Positions 12,901 to 25,300 of a DNA stretch of 64,000 nucleotides are shown piece after piece (the stretch's first letter is position 1; each line of letters begins with the position of its first letter). The notes under the pieces are model-generated. The model ran no database searches. It worked only from the letters and a program-made list of their open reading frames with translations, and was not told where the DNA came from. Made by a program: the position numbers and the translations under genes. Source of the stretch: Letharia columbiana (taxonomy: Eukaryota > Ascomycota > Lecanoromycetes > Lecanorales > Parmeliaceae); NCBI RefSeq assembly GCF_014066305.1, contig NW_023501036.1:941501-1005500 (forward strand). Reading direction: 5' to 3'.

Positions 12901-14030
12901 TAATAATACTCGCTTTTTTTTATTCTTAATAATCTTTTTATAAAAAAATAATAGTTTTTTTTTAAACGTATTTAAAGTCATCTCTATATACTTAATATTT
13001 AAAAGAATACTCTTCTAACCTTAATTATTATTAATAAAAAAATTTCTACTTATAATAAATCTCTTATTAAGTCTATAAAGCTCTCTAATAAATAAAAATC
13101 TTAAATTAATAAGGATATATTATATATATAATATATCTATATAAATTATTTAGATATTTAGAATATTAAGAAGATAATTAAAATATATACTAAAATAAAT
13201 CTTTTTAAACTTTCTTCTAATAATATTTATAAGTTATATTTTATAATTAGCCTTAAAATAAAGCTTTATAAACGCTATATTATTCTTAAGAGATAGAAGA
13301 ATAACTTAATTTATATCGATCTCTAGAAATCGTTTAATATTTTTTATAACGATTATATATTTATAATTATCTTTCTAAATAATTTCACTCTACGCTTCGA
13401 TATCTATCTTCTATCAAATAAATCTAATAAGTTTATTTTTATTATATTTAAGTTATTCCTTAATAATATAAAATATAATAATTATTATTATACTCGCTTT
13501 CGCTTTAATTATAATATAAAATATTAAAATTATAAAATAAAAGCCTTTTATTTATCTAGAGAAATTATCTAAAAAGATATTATATCGAAAAATTCTTAAA
13601 TAAATAATAAATTTAAATAATTAAGCGCTATTATTTAGTATAAAATTAATATAATATTTAAAAAAAAGTAATCTATCGTAAAAATATTAAACTAAATTTA
13701 TTTATATTAAAAACTATTTATATAATTATTAACTTATAATTAAGCGAGATATTACTTCTTTTAAAATCTATATTAATTTTTTTCTTAATATTTCTTATCT
13801 ATATATTATTAAGTAAATAAATTTCTATTCGATTATATTTAAAGTTACTAATTAAAAGAAGTATTAAAACTATATAATTAAGGGATAACTTATAAGCTAT
13901 TAAGATTATTTCTATTATATACTCTTAAATAATAATAAGATTATTTTTATTTTTAATATTAAGTAATTTAATAATATCTCTTCTAAGTCTATATTCTTTA
14001 TTTTAGAAGAGAATATATACGATAATATTA

Positions 14031-15320
14031 AAACAATAGTCTACCGCAACGACCGCCGGCTTATTAAAATTATTAATTATCTCGAGGATTATCTTCTCTC
14101 TTTATTTATAATTTTAAAGGAAAATCGCTAAAAAAGATAAGTAACTTTCATTAAAGATAAAATTAATAATTTATTTAATTTTATTTAAGTTTTTAAAAGG
14201 GCTTAACTAATAGCTCTAGCTAATTTAAAGCTTTTAGAAAAGTAATTATCTAATAGAAAAGTAATTATCTAATTATTCTTTTAGGGGTGTCGCTGGTAAC
14301 GGTAATACGTTCTAGGGGCGCTGGTAGCGGCGTCTTACTGATAGTGCTTAAGTTTATATATAGTGTCTTAACGTAATAACTCTAAGGGCTTAGTACCTGA
14401 GGAATTTAATTATAGGCTCTTAATTATTTTCTAACGAAGTATCTTTATATTTCTATTAAATATTTAAAGAAAATAAAATAATTATATAATAGACGAAGTC
14501 TTTTTATTACTCTAATAAGCTACTTTACTTAATATTTTATTATTATTATATTATTCTTTAAAGCGTATATATATTGTAATATAAAAAACTTTTCTATTAA
14601 AACGAAGTAGTTAAAAGAAGTAACGATTAAGACTTAAGAGTTAAGAGTCTTATTAAAAAATATATTTTAAAAAATCTAAATTAAAATATAATATAAATAA
14701 TTAATATATTATATTAATTATTAATATAACGCTATAATATTAATATCTAACTCTATTAAGATTATTATAAAAAGTTTTCTCTAAATTAATAATTTAAAAT
14801 TATTAATAAATAATTTATTAAGAATTAGCTAAATAATGAAGTAATATAAAAAAAAAGTATATTATTAGAGCGTAGTTTATTTTTAAATAAGCTATAATCT
14901 AATAGTAAAGTAGACTTAATATCTATTAAATTTTATTAATTTTTTCTCTCTTATTATAAGAAATATTTTAATTTAGACTCTTTAGAGGGGTAAATTATTA
15001 ATAAAATAAATATTAATTAATACGCGCTAGAGAAGTAGAAGAGAAAGAGATAAAGAAGAGTTAAGAAGAATAGATAGCGTGAGAAGAGATAGAGGATAGT
15101 AGAGGAGTTAAGGTTAAGAGAAGAAGACTTTTTTTAACTCTATAAATTCTATAAGTAGAACTATTAATTATAAGACTGCGATAGATTAATAGAAAAAATA
15201 ATTCTTTTATTTTCGTCGTTTAAAATATTAATCTTTAAATAAAGGCGAGTTAATATCCTTAGCTTTTCTTAATTATTAATAAAGAAAAAGATAAAGAAGG
15301 CTTAGATAGAAGATGAGCTT
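14031..15320. other. Unassigned stretch with two GC-richer islands
   Basis: No gene was recognised. GC-richer, RIP-spared pieces occur at 14039-14070 and 14283-14400. The second contains GTCGCTGGTAACGG and GGCGCTGGTAGCGG, two related 14-mers, and ends near GATAGTGCTTAAG. A 19-bp unit (AGAAAAGTAATTATCTAAT) is duplicated in tandem at 14236-14273. About 15030-15130 is purine-rich (AGAAG/GAGAG). The rest is AT-rich without usable frames. Confidence 0.4.
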
Positions 15321-15484
15321 TATTATATTACAAGCACAAGTATAAGATTTTAATAATAAAAGTTATAATAATTCTTCTAAGGAAAGCTACTGCTAAGATA
15401 TCGAGTGCTAAGCTATATTAAGCGCTAAGTCGTACTAAGTTATATTAAGCTATAATATTAATAGATATAGCTATAACTATAATA
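15321..15484 (-). repeat. 3' LTR of the chromovirus
   Basis: 164 bp, matches 26351-26514 along its whole length with mostly C/T and G/A differences. It contains a run of related GCTAAG...CGTACTAAG words. Left flank AGCTT. Confidence 0.85.
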
Positions 15485-15496
15485 TCTTCCTCTCTT
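15485..15496 (-). promoter_or_regulatory. Polypurine tract of the chromovirus
   Basis: AAGAGAGGAAGA on the minus strand, directly next to the inner edge of the 3' LTR. This is where plus-strand DNA synthesis would be primed, and it fixes element orientation. Confidence 0.7.
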
Positions 15497-15905
15497 AAGA
15501 AAAAGCTCGTTTTAAGCGTTAAAGTAAATAAAAAGAATAAGTTTAAGATAGATGCTTGATAATAGTGCTAAGAATTTCGTCAATTTAAATATAATCTTTT
15601 AGGTTTATTTATTTGCCGAGTGCTAAGGAGATTCTAAAGTCTTAATCCTTATATTAAGCGACTAGAGATTCTATATTTAAAAACTCCGCCGCGAGAGTCT
15701 TTATAGCGTTATCGCTTTTTTATAAAATAACGTTAATATCTTATTTAATCTACTTTCTATCTATTATAGCTATTACTATCTTTAATATTAAAAATTTATT
15801 CGCTAGAATTACTATTATATTATTCTAATATAAATTAAAGATAATTAAGATTTAAATTTTTTAATTAGTAAAGATAATAATAATAGATAGCTTAGCGACT
15901 TATCT

Positions 15906-16071
15906 TGTTACGAGCGTACCCTTGACACACCCCTCAGCCCTATGGCTAGCGGGCCTTGGCGGAGGCATCCCCTACTATATCATGCCTCCTTCCCACCTAC
16001 ATAGTTCGGTAGCCTTATTATCCTTGATCTACCTCACCCATACTGGTATCGCACCTATGCTGGTCCTGACA
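15906..16071 (+). repeat. 5' LTR of the TRIM
   Basis: 166 bp, TG...CA ends, 165/166 identical to the 3' LTR. The sequence right after it (TTATAATAAGACTCC) shows no canonical TGG primer site, so the primer is unknown. Confidence 0.93.
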
Positions 16072-16473
16072 TTATAATAAGACTCCTTCGTACCCCCCCG
16101 GCGAAGAGAAACTTAAACGAACATACTCGAGGATAGCAGAGTCTAAACAGCTACCAAATATTTCACTTTCTGCTCGAAGCAAGCGACCGAGCCTAATAAA
16201 GAAAACGCTGGGTATTTCTACCATACAGAAACCCCACCACACATCCAAATCATCAGATACCTACATCATTCGAAAGAACCTACATCAAACAACCTACATT
16301 ATCAACGATAGTCCAATCCATCAAAAAACGAGTCCCCTACATCGAATACAAGAAATCCTTCTCCGCTCCACATCACCCACATTGAAATCGCCATAACTCA
16401 CCGCTCCGTTCTTACCTACATTCAACACATCACGAATTCCGACTTAAACCCACCTACATCGACACCAAGATAC

Positions 16474-16506
16474 TTCTTCCTTCCTTCCTTCCTTCCTTCC
16501 TTCCTC
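16474..16506 (+). repeat. (CTTC)n microsatellite in the TRIM
   Basis: About eight uninterrupted CTTC tetranucleotides in the untranslated leader-like part of the TRIM. A likely length marker between copies. Confidence 0.95.
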
Positions 16507-16519
16507 CCTACAGCAAACG

Positions 16520-16656
16520 TTCGACCTCTTCACTAAGCATATCGACAACACACTCATAGTGAGCCTGCTACAATGGCGACGGGAACAGCCCCGAAACGGC
16601 TACGATTCGACCTCTTCACTGAGCATGTCGACAACACACATAGTGAAGCCTGCTAC
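16520..16656 (+). repeat. Duplicated 52-bp segment in the TRIM interior
   Basis: 16520-16571 and 16606-16656 are near-identical (TTCGACCTCTTCAC ... GCCTGCTAC), with a few substitutions and small indels, separated by 34 bp. The second copy lies inside the short gag-like frame. Confidence 0.9.
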
Positions 16657-16671
16657 CAAGGACCAGCATAG
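16573..16671 (+). CDS. 32-codon frame, possible gag start remnant
   Basis: An ATG frame starting MATGTAPKRLRFDLF and ending ...CYQGPA-stop. It begins at the first ATG after a 500-base leader rich in CCTACATC motifs, where gag would start in a full-length element. It stops inside the 38-nt segment that is an inverted copy of the LTR end, which suggests the frame was cut by that rearrangement. I do not recognise the peptide. It may be a truncated gag that keeps a packaging signal, or untranslated sequence. Confidence 0.3.
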   Translation: MATGTAPKRLRFDLFTEHVDNTHSEACYQGPA

Positions 16672-16697
16672 GTGCGATACCAGTATGGGTGAGGTAG
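16660..16697 (-). repeat. Inverted copy of the TRIM LTR end
   Basis: 38 bases identical to the reverse complement of LTR positions 16029-16066, and to 17090-17127 with one mismatch. In the RNA this segment could pair with the R/U5-like end of either LTR. Confidence 0.93.
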
Positions 16698-16951
16698 AAC
16701 TAGGAGAATCTTACTGGCACGCAGGCAAGATATGGCCAATATCTCCAGGATCTCTACAGGACAATGTGGGTATGGCAGGCATGGATGGCACAGTCAAGAC
16801 CAGCATGCGATCCGATGTTTTCGACTACTACCACTACACCTCGGCAAATCGTCTCCGGTCGAGGCCTACACGGACTATGGATGTTTGGAGACACAGGGCA
16901 AGCAATGGGCGTGCATCTCCGGTCTACCAGCCATGGGGGCCATGGCTATTT

Positions 16952-16966
16952 GAGAGGGGGGGGTAG
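16952..16966 (+). promoter_or_regulatory. Polypurine tract of the TRIM
   Basis: GAGAG followed by a run of eight G and TAG, directly before the 3' LTR at 16967. Confidence 0.85.
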
Positions 16967-17132
16967 TGTTACGAGCGTACCCTTGACACACCCCTCAGCC
17001 CTATGGCTAGCGGGCCTTGGCGGAGGCATCCCCTACTATATCATGCCTCCTTCCCACCTACATAGTTCGGTAGCCTTATTATCCTTGATCTACCTCACCC
17101 ATACTGGTATCGCACCTATGCTAGTCCTGACA
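16967..17132 (+). repeat. 3' LTR of the TRIM
   Basis: 166 bp, TG...CA ends, one A/G difference from the 5' LTR at 17123. Followed by the TATCT target duplication. Confidence 0.93.
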
Positions 17133-17137
17133 TATCT

Positions 17138-19240
17138 AGATAATCTAGCCTCTACACTTTTTAACTCTATCGATATCTTATTCTTTAAATATCTAATTCT
17201 CGAAGAGTCTATTATTAATAATATCGAGATAAAGCTTAAAAGTAAAATCGACTACGTAGTTAAAAATAAGATATTAATTAATAAAGTTTTTAATAGAGCT
17301 TATCTAAGAGAGCTTAATATTAAGATTAATATTTAATTAAGATATAGAGTTAAGAGAGATTACGACTTCTTAAATCTCTATTATTTATTTAATAGAATAT
17401 TCTCTAGAATATTTTAGTTTTCTAAGATTTTATAATTATTTAAATAGACGTCTTCTAGATAATAGTATTGTATTTTTTTTTAATATCTTTTATTAGTTTA
17501 TTAGAGTATATTCTATTTTTTATACTCTTTTAAGCGCTAATAGAGAGCTTATATATAAGCTCTATACGCTCTTTAAGATTTTTATATAATTAATATATAT
17601 TTTATATAATAAAGCGTTTAACGTTATTCTTATTTTTTTATATAATTAATATATTATAAGATATAAAGTTTTAGACTAACTATTCTTTCGAGTTAAAATT
17701 AAGCTTTTAAAATTTAAATCTATTTTTAATATATAATCTTATTATATAAAACTTTTAAAAATTAAATAAAATTATAAAAGTTCTATAATAAAGAAGAAAT
17801 TTCTTTTTAATAATATTATTAATAATATCGATAATAATATAAATAGAAAATCTATTAATAATAAATTACTTTAGTTTCTCGGCGTAGCTAATTCGAAGCT
17901 ATAACGTAATATTTTTAAACTTTTCTCTATTATTTAAATTATTAAAAATTTAAAAATTTATTAATCTATCTAAATCTCGATAAATAATAAAAATATTTTC
18001 TTTCTTTATATTAGCGATTAGAATTCTAAACTCTCTTAGAGTAATAAAGATTATATTTAATATATAATCTAGATTTTTTAATATTTAAGACGCTAATGTA
18101 ATTAAATCTAAAGTTAATAAAAAATATTATAAAAAGTTATTCTAATTTTAGCTTTAGTCTATATCTAATAACTTTTTTAAATTATTATAAATATATTAGA
18201 AGACTTTATTTATATTCTTGAAAATAATTTTTTAAAAACTTTTAAAATTAATATAGTTAAAAGTAATTCTCGAAGTAATATTAATAACTTCTCTAGAGTA
18301 ATTTAAGATTTAATCTATTCTAAAAACTATAATCGATAATACTTTATAGCGAATTTATAAATAATTATTAAGATCGAGAAATAAGAAGTTTTTATCTTTA
18401 TCTTATAATTTAATATCTCTCTAGCGATTTCGTAAATAATAAATATAAAAAGCTTTTAAGATTTCTAATTATTTTAATATCTTCGCGCGAGTCTTAATTT
18501 AAGTTAATTAGAAAGTATTAAATAAAGAATAATTATTATAGTCGAAAGTGTAAATAAATAAAGATATAAAAGGATAGCGATTAACGTCTTTCTTTATCTA
18601 ATAGAGATTTTTATTAAAATTTAAGAGTTTAGCGATATTATCGATAATTAATTAAGAGGCTTCGTTTATAATATAATAAAGTACTTCTTAAATTAATAAT
18701 TATAGAGTATTCTAGATTAAGAAATAGAGGTATTGATTATTTAAGATTATAAGAGTTATATTATAAAGCTTAGAAAGATTTTTAAACTTAGATCTAACGA
18801 GATAATAGAGAAATATAATATTATTATATTATAAAATCGATATTAAATAACCTCTAAAGTCGTTTATATTAGAAATACGAATTATAATATTTCTCTAGAT
18901 TTCTAAAAATATAGAAATATTAGAAAGATATTTTTAGATTTCTTTCTAAATAAGCTTTAGATAATAATAATTTATACTCGAAAAACGTTAGATATAGCTA
19001 TTATCTATTTTAATTCGCGATTAATTAACTAGATAAGAGTTAATCTCCTTATTAAAGATATTCTTATATCTATACTCGAGCTTTTAATAAATTATATTAA
19101 TAAAAAAACGCGAAAGCGTTATTACTTTCGCGATAATATCTATATAAATAATATTTATATATTAATAGATATAAAATATAGCTAAAATAGAATATTATTA
19201 AATTAAAATAAGATATAAATATATTTATATAAATAAAGAT
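17138..19240 (-). pseudogene. Unidentified extra coding region of the chromovirus (3' of the chromodomain)
   Basis: Lies between the chromodomain end and the 3' LTR, where chromoviruses normally have only a short untranslated stretch. On the minus strand, reading through RIP-type stops, long near-open frames appear. At about 17985-18495 one frame reads, for example, TLDLITLAS, then NLDYILNIIFITLREFRIL. Further upstream (about 18500-18750) a frame includes FLNLEYSIIINLRSTLLYYK. Stops are almost only TAA/TAG where Gln or Trp would fit, which supports former coding. I recognise no domain. It could be a third gene of the element (an env-like or accessory frame), or a separate inserted element without visible ends. 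The chromovirus frame ends near 19270 and this frame is separate. Confidence 0.4.
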
Positions 19241-19269
19241 AGAAGTATAATAATGAAAAAGTTTAGATT

Positions 19270-22200
19270 TATCTTAGTCTATCCTTACTTCATAAGTATA
19301 AAAAAGAAAGCGAAAATTTATAACCTTATTTCCGTATCTTTAACTTCTCGAATTTCTTAATTATTTCTAATATATCCTCTCGAAGTATACTAATAAGTTC
19401 TTAAGTAGTTTTAAAATACCCTTTTCAGCGTATATAATACTCGTTCTTCTTTCCTTATTTCTTTTAATGTATAATCTTCTTTATTATATACTTCTTCTAT
19501 CCCTTAATAATTATAAATATAAATAGAGATATCTCTCTATTAAATGGGTTTAACTTGGCTTACTCTAGATAAATAACTAAAATAATTAAATAAATTTTAG
19601 ATATATTAAGAGAAAGTTTTAGCTTATAAATTAAAGTATTAATCTTTTTAAAAATCTTATATAAGCCGATTTTCTTAATAGATAATAAGGAATTTTTAGA
19701 GATATAATAGTTTATATCTTTAATTTTAATTAATTTAAGATATATACTCTTAATTAGATTAGAGATTCTATATTTAATATTATATTTAATAACTATCTTA
19801 GCTTATATTAGCTTAATTATATTAGAAATATTATTATAAATTATTTTTTAAATTTTAATAAAGTTCGTAAGCGTTAAGTTTTTATCTAAGATTATACTTA
19901 CTAGAAAATCTTTAGATTTAACTCTATAAAGTGCTTCGAAAGAAATAATAAAAGTCGAGATATTCTTTACAATATTTAGAGAGTACTTAACTTTCGTTAA
20001 TAGAATATCTTAATTCTTCTTATATTTGCTAATAAGTAGATATTATAGAGCTATCTTTATCGTTTAATTTATATATTCTATCTATCTATCCGCCGAAGAA
20101 TAATAAATTATTATTATTTTTAATATTACTTTATATTTTAAAAATAGTATTCTTTAGAATATATTAGTGAATTTAAAATCTCGATCGGAGATTAATTTAT
20201 AGAGAATTCCTTAAAATCTATAGATCTAATCGAAATATCTTATTATCTAAACCTCTATTATATCTTTCTTATTTCTTAATATTAATTAAATAAATTTAGA
20301 GAATTTATCGATAATTATTAAGATATAATTATATTTATTAAGAATTAAAGATAATTTAATTATAAAGTTTATAGATAGTTTTTTTAATAACTACTAGAAA
20401 CTTCTTACTAATTAAAGTTATTCGTATAATAATTATCGAGAGAATTTTAATAATTAATATATTAGATAACTATCAATATACTTCTAAATTATCTTTTATA
20501 TCTTTAAAAAATATATCGAGTTATAAAGTCGATTATATATTTAATATATATTCTTATAAGTATAATAATTATAATTATACTCTAAGACTCTATAGATTAA
20601 TTTTTTAGAGATATATAAGCGATTTAGTTTCTTATTTAATATATAGAATAATTCTAAATTAATATTAAAATAATAAGACCAATAAATAATTTATAAATCG
20701 AATTTTAAATCTTCGATATTCTTTATCTATTTTTAGATTTATTTATATATATAATTAAAGTATAAATTATTAGATAAAATCGTAGAAATTTCATTAAGAA
20801 ATTTCTTTTTAATTTATAATATTACTATAGGAAAAACGCTAGCTATATTTAAATTCTTTATTAATTCTTCTTTTATAATTAAATCTTTAATAAAAAGTTA
20901 AAATAGTCTATTAACGTTATCGTAATTTTTTCTAGCTCTATATATAATTTTTATTCTAAATTAAAAAGTCGATAAATATAGAGCTTATTTATTTAATTAG
21001 ATAGATTAATAATTATTAATCTTATTTTAAAGAGTAGATTTTAGAGTAATATAATTAGTAATTATCGTAAAATCTTTATTATTAAAAAATTAGAAAAGTT
21101 TAATTAAAGCTTAAATTAAGGCGTTAGTCTCTAGCTTTATAATCTAATATTAAATCTTAATATTACTAAGATCGCGTAATAAAAATAAAATTATTTAATT
21201 AATTTTATCGATATTAATTTAATATAGTGCTATCTTATAACCTTTTTTTTTACTATTATTAATATATAATATAAATAAATAATTAAAGTTTAAGAAGATA
21301 AAGGTCGATACGTTATATAGTTTATTTTTTAAAAATTTTTAGATCTTATAATATTCTAAACTAGCTTATAAATCTAATACTTTAATAATAAGCTTATTTA
21401 ATTTAAAAGTCTTAATTATCTTTATAAGATTTAGATTAATATTAATTAAGAGTTATTTCTTTTTTATATAATTTTATCGAGATCTACTTTTATTAAGATT
21501 TCTCTTAAAATCTTTAATTTTAAATTTAATTAAAGGCCTAATAATAGTTATATAATATTTTATAAACTTATAATAATAGTCCAAAAAATCTAATTCGATT
21601 TTTAGCTATTTAAAATTTCTTAAAAAGATTATTTTTTAAATCGCTTTAATCTTTTCTTTTATAGTATTAAGATTAAATTTAAAGATATAATATTTAAGCG
21701 CGATAATATTTAAATAAATAAAATAATACTTAAAGAGTAAGAGAATTATCTCGCTTTTTTCTAGTAAATCTAATATCTAATTAAGATATTTAATATAATT
21801 ATTAAAGAATATTAAAAAAATAATTATATCGTTAATATAGATTAGAATAAATTATTAAAAATATAAAATAAAAAGTCGTTTTATTCGATATTAAAAAAAA
21901 ACTTAGAGTATTTACGAGGCCTATAATAGAGATCTTTAATTATTCTTATTCTCGATAAGAGCTAATAAAAATAATTTTCTATTAATTCGACGATTTAGTA
22001 GATTATTAAAAGAATTCTTTAATTAAATTAACGAATAAAAAGATTATTAATTCGTCTAAAGCTTTTAATATAATATTCTACTTAGAAAGCGAGTAGACGT
22101 TAAGATATAATTTAATATTCACCTTTCTCAAATCAACGATAACTCGAGATTTACTATTTTTTTATATTACGAAAATCAATAAAAAGATAATTAAAAGAAT

Positions 22201-22300
22201 TTCTAAAAATATCTTCTCAACGTAATCTTATTTTATTAGCGAGTTTAAAACGAAATCTATAGCTCGACAATCTCGCTAAAATAGATTATAAGAATTTTAT
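19270..22300 (-). pseudogene. Chromovirus pol: reverse transcriptase, RNase H, integrase, chromodomain
   Basis: Polyprotein that would copy the RNA and insert the DNA copy. On the minus strand: VIVDLRKVN (22114-22144, barely mutated) opens the reverse transcriptase. The YIDD box reads LIYINDIIIF (about 21816-21850), followed by EKIKAI and FGLLL/YKFI-type blocks. RNase H follows to about 20900. Integrase has a degraded HHCC region (about 20480-20640) and the core reading LSINFII, then YILIIIDKFSKFI (about 20290-20395), matching MDFI..LP...vDRFSK. A C-terminal chromodomain reads NEYYIR, then KGYFKTT, then ELISIL (about 19290-19470), the RWKGY...TWE signature with Trp codons turned to stops. The chromodomain assigns it to the chromoviruses, which target heterochromatin. 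Heavily RIP-broken. Confidence 0.85.
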
Positions 22301-25300
22301 TTAAATCTAGCAAAATTAATCTTATCTTTAAAAGATATTAATATTTTAATTTTATTATTAAAACGTCTTAAGCCAGACTAGAATAGTATTTAATATCTTT
22401 TAAATATCTTTTTAATTCATTTTTTATATTCTAATTCTTAATATTTAAAAATATCTATTTATAATATCGTAACTTTCTTTAAAAAATTTATAATATATAA
22501 TATATTTAGTTTCTCTTTAAACTTTCTTATAAAGATATTAATAAAATAAAAATCTATCTCTATAGACTTAATTAAGTTCTTAAAAAATAGATAATCTTCT
22601 TAATAGCTAACTCTTATAAATCTTAATAAACTATTTTTTAAAATTAATTATAGAAATAATTTAGAGATTATTATTAATTACGATTTAAATATCTAATATA
22701 AAGATTTTAAGCTAAAGATTAATAATAAAAATAGATTTAAATAAATAAGAATATCTCGATATTAGAGATTAATATTTAATAGAAATCTTTTAATTTATAT
22801 CTAATTAAAAAATCGTAATTAATATCGTATAGATATTAATCTTTTTACGCTTTAATATCTATAGAACTTTTACTTTTATTAATAGTATAGATATAAATAA
22901 TAACTTTAGAATCTTAATCTTAATTCTTAAAATTTTTCGAGTTATTTAAATAGAAATCTCGCCTTTATCTCTAATAATAATAAAATTAAATTCTCTCTAT
23001 TAAATATTTATTTTATTTAATTTTAGAATATTAATACTAATAATTATATTATAAAATAAATTAAATATAATATAGAATTCTCTTAAGACTATTACTTCCT
23101 TCTTCGATTACTATATATATATTAATAGAGAAATATATATAATTCTCACGATAGTAGTATATTAGCTTCTACTCTTTTATAGCGAAATCTTCTTTTATTA
23201 AATATAGAGATAGACTTTATTCTAATTAAAAAATTCTAAACGATATTAATTAGATATTAATAATACTTTAGAGCTAGAGTTTATATAAAAATTATATATT
23301 TATTTATCTTTATTATAATAACTATTTATAATATTAAAAAACTCCTTAAATACTATATTATATTTCTTCTTATTTTCTAATTTTATATTTATAATTAATA
23401 TTAATATAAGACTTAAATTATTAATATTTCTAAAAGATATTTATAAATAATATCGAGGGTTCTAATATAGTATTTAAAGATATTTTTATAGCTAATATAA
23501 TAATAGAGTTCTTTTTAATTAAATTTTAATTATTAATTAAAAGCTCTAAAAAAATTCCCTCTAACTTTTCTCTTTTATTAGAGTTTTTAAAGCTATATAA
23601 ATCTCGAGATTATATATATTAAGATCTTCCTCTTCTCTCTTATTATAATCTCTCTTATTATTATTATTTTTATTAATATTTATTTCTTTTAAATTAATCT
23701 TTATAATCTTTTAACTATTTTTTTAATAATTATTATTCTAATAATCTTCGCTATAATATCTATAAAAATAGAAAATAACCTCTTAAATCGATATTTATTT
23801 TTTTTAATTTTAGATATCTTTAATAATCGCTTAAGTCTAATATTTAATTTAATCTTAAATTTAAACTTTATAATCTAAATTAATCTCTTTATTATTAGAT
23901 TTTTAAAGAGTTACTAAACTCTAACTAATATTAAAACTATTAATAAATTTAGTTTTTAATAAAACTTATTTATCTTATAAACGCGCTTCGTCACTATCTT
24001 ATTATTATAAATTTATCTATTAAAATTCTTAATTATATTTCTCTTTTTATATATAAATATAGCGAGAATTAAGTTTATATCTAGCTCTTATTAGAGATAT
24101 CTAATAATTATATTTTTATTAATAATCTCGATATTATATAGATAATTAGTTTTTTTTATTAAATATTAATTTAGCGTAATAAGAAAATTATCGAATTAAA
24201 ATTTTATCTTTTTCGCTTTTTTTAGAGATTTGAAATAATTTAATTAATACTCTTAAAGAAGTTTATCTTTCTATATTATTAGATTATAATTTATCTTCTA
24301 ATAAACTCTTATAGAGAGATTATTATATTATTTTAAGATATCTCTTTTTAAATATATTAAAAATATTTAAAGAATAAAAGCGTTATCTTTTAATTCCGCG
24401 ATATATCAAAAACGATAAATAAAGAAAATCGCGGAGTATTTTTAAGAATTAAATATTATAATATTCCTTGAGCGAAGCTTCGAAGTTTTTTATTAATTCG
24501 AAAATTTTTAATAATTAGAATACTTATATAATTAAAAATTATTTTAAGAATTTTTATATTCTCGAGAGAGGTAATTATTTTAAATATATAAATAGTTATA
24601 TTTCCGAGATAAACAATTATTTTAATTTTAATAATAATTTAAAATTAATTTTAAGCGATAATTTTCTCTAGAAATAAATTTAGATTTAGAGTCGAGATTA
24701 TAATTTTAATAAAGCTTTATATTTTATTAAATAACTCTTATTTATAAGTAAGCTAATTTATTCTTAATTATAAAATAATTAAGCTTCTTTTAATTATCGA
24801 TAAAATTCTTAGATAAATTTTTAAGACTTCGAATTTTGACGAATTTCTAAAAATAGATTTAAATAAATTTCTAGATCTTTTAATCTTATATTCTAGCGAG
24901 ATAGAAAGATAATAATTTAAGAAGTTAATTAATATTAAGATAAAGAATTAGTAGCTAAAAAATCTATTAAATTTATAAATCTTTTAAATATATATCTAGC
25001 TAAATCTTTTTTAACTTCTTAATTATATAAATCTAAATACTTTATTTTTTAATCTTAATAATTTTTAATAATTTCTATCTTTTAAGCGCGAAGTATTAAA
25101 GTATATATTCTATTAGAGAAGAGCTAATGCTTATAAAGATAGCTTTAAATACCGCTATAGAAAAGTCTTAGATTTAAAAATAATTATTCGATATCGATAA
25201 CGAATAATAATTAATAAATTCGTTTATAAGTTCGAAGGATAGATCGAGAGTATTCGATTTTTTTAATTCTTTTTTTATTATATTAAGTTAAGTCTAAAAA

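Larger units (their letters stand above)
9828..14030 (+). mobile_element. Ty1/copia element, family 2 (5' LTR to integrase, truncated)
   Basis: Starts with an LTR (TGTTGGAATTCGG) directly at the broken end of copia copy 1, so it inserted there or was joined there. An LTR (9828-9978), a primer site (from 9979), a gag-like region (about 11300-12400) and a protease-to-integrase region follow on the plus strand. At about 13290-13400 the frame reads LIYIDL, then PFNIF, then FLNNFTLRFDIY, the integrase core H.DLWGP...FLDDFTR. About 13760-14020 fits the C-terminal integrase region with a VFGCKV-like block. No reverse transcriptase and no 3' LTR follow; the similarity stops near 14030. Stops fall at RIP-type codons throughout. 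Confidence 0.7.
15906..17132 (+). mobile_element. TRIM-type non-autonomous LTR retrotransposon
   Basis: 1227 bp with two 166-bp LTRs (15906-16071 and 16967-17132), each starting TGTTACGAGCG and ending CCTGACA. A perfect 5-bp target duplication TATCT flanks it (15901-15905 and 17133-17137). A G-rich polypurine tract precedes the 3' LTR, which sets plus orientation. The 895-bp interior has no retrotransposon enzymes, so movement would need proteins from elsewhere. Base composition is normal (CpA and TpG frequent, GC about half), in sharp contrast to the RIP-destroyed gypsy around it. The LTRs differ at one position only: G at 16062, A at 17123, in TpG context. Both facts mean insertion after most local RIP. 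Open frames across it run through LTR and interior and are not genes. Confidence 0.93.

Noticed and set aside
14039..14350. Small CACTA-like element between the two GC-richer islands
   Set aside because: The right edge reads ...GATAGTG (CACTATC inverted), but the left edge CAATAGTC does not match it as an inverted repeat and there is no 3-bp duplication.
16559..17336. Overlapping plus-strand open frames of 73-190 codons across the TRIM
   Set aside because: They run through the interior, polypurine tract and LTR and even into host DNA; they are open only because this DNA escaped RIP.
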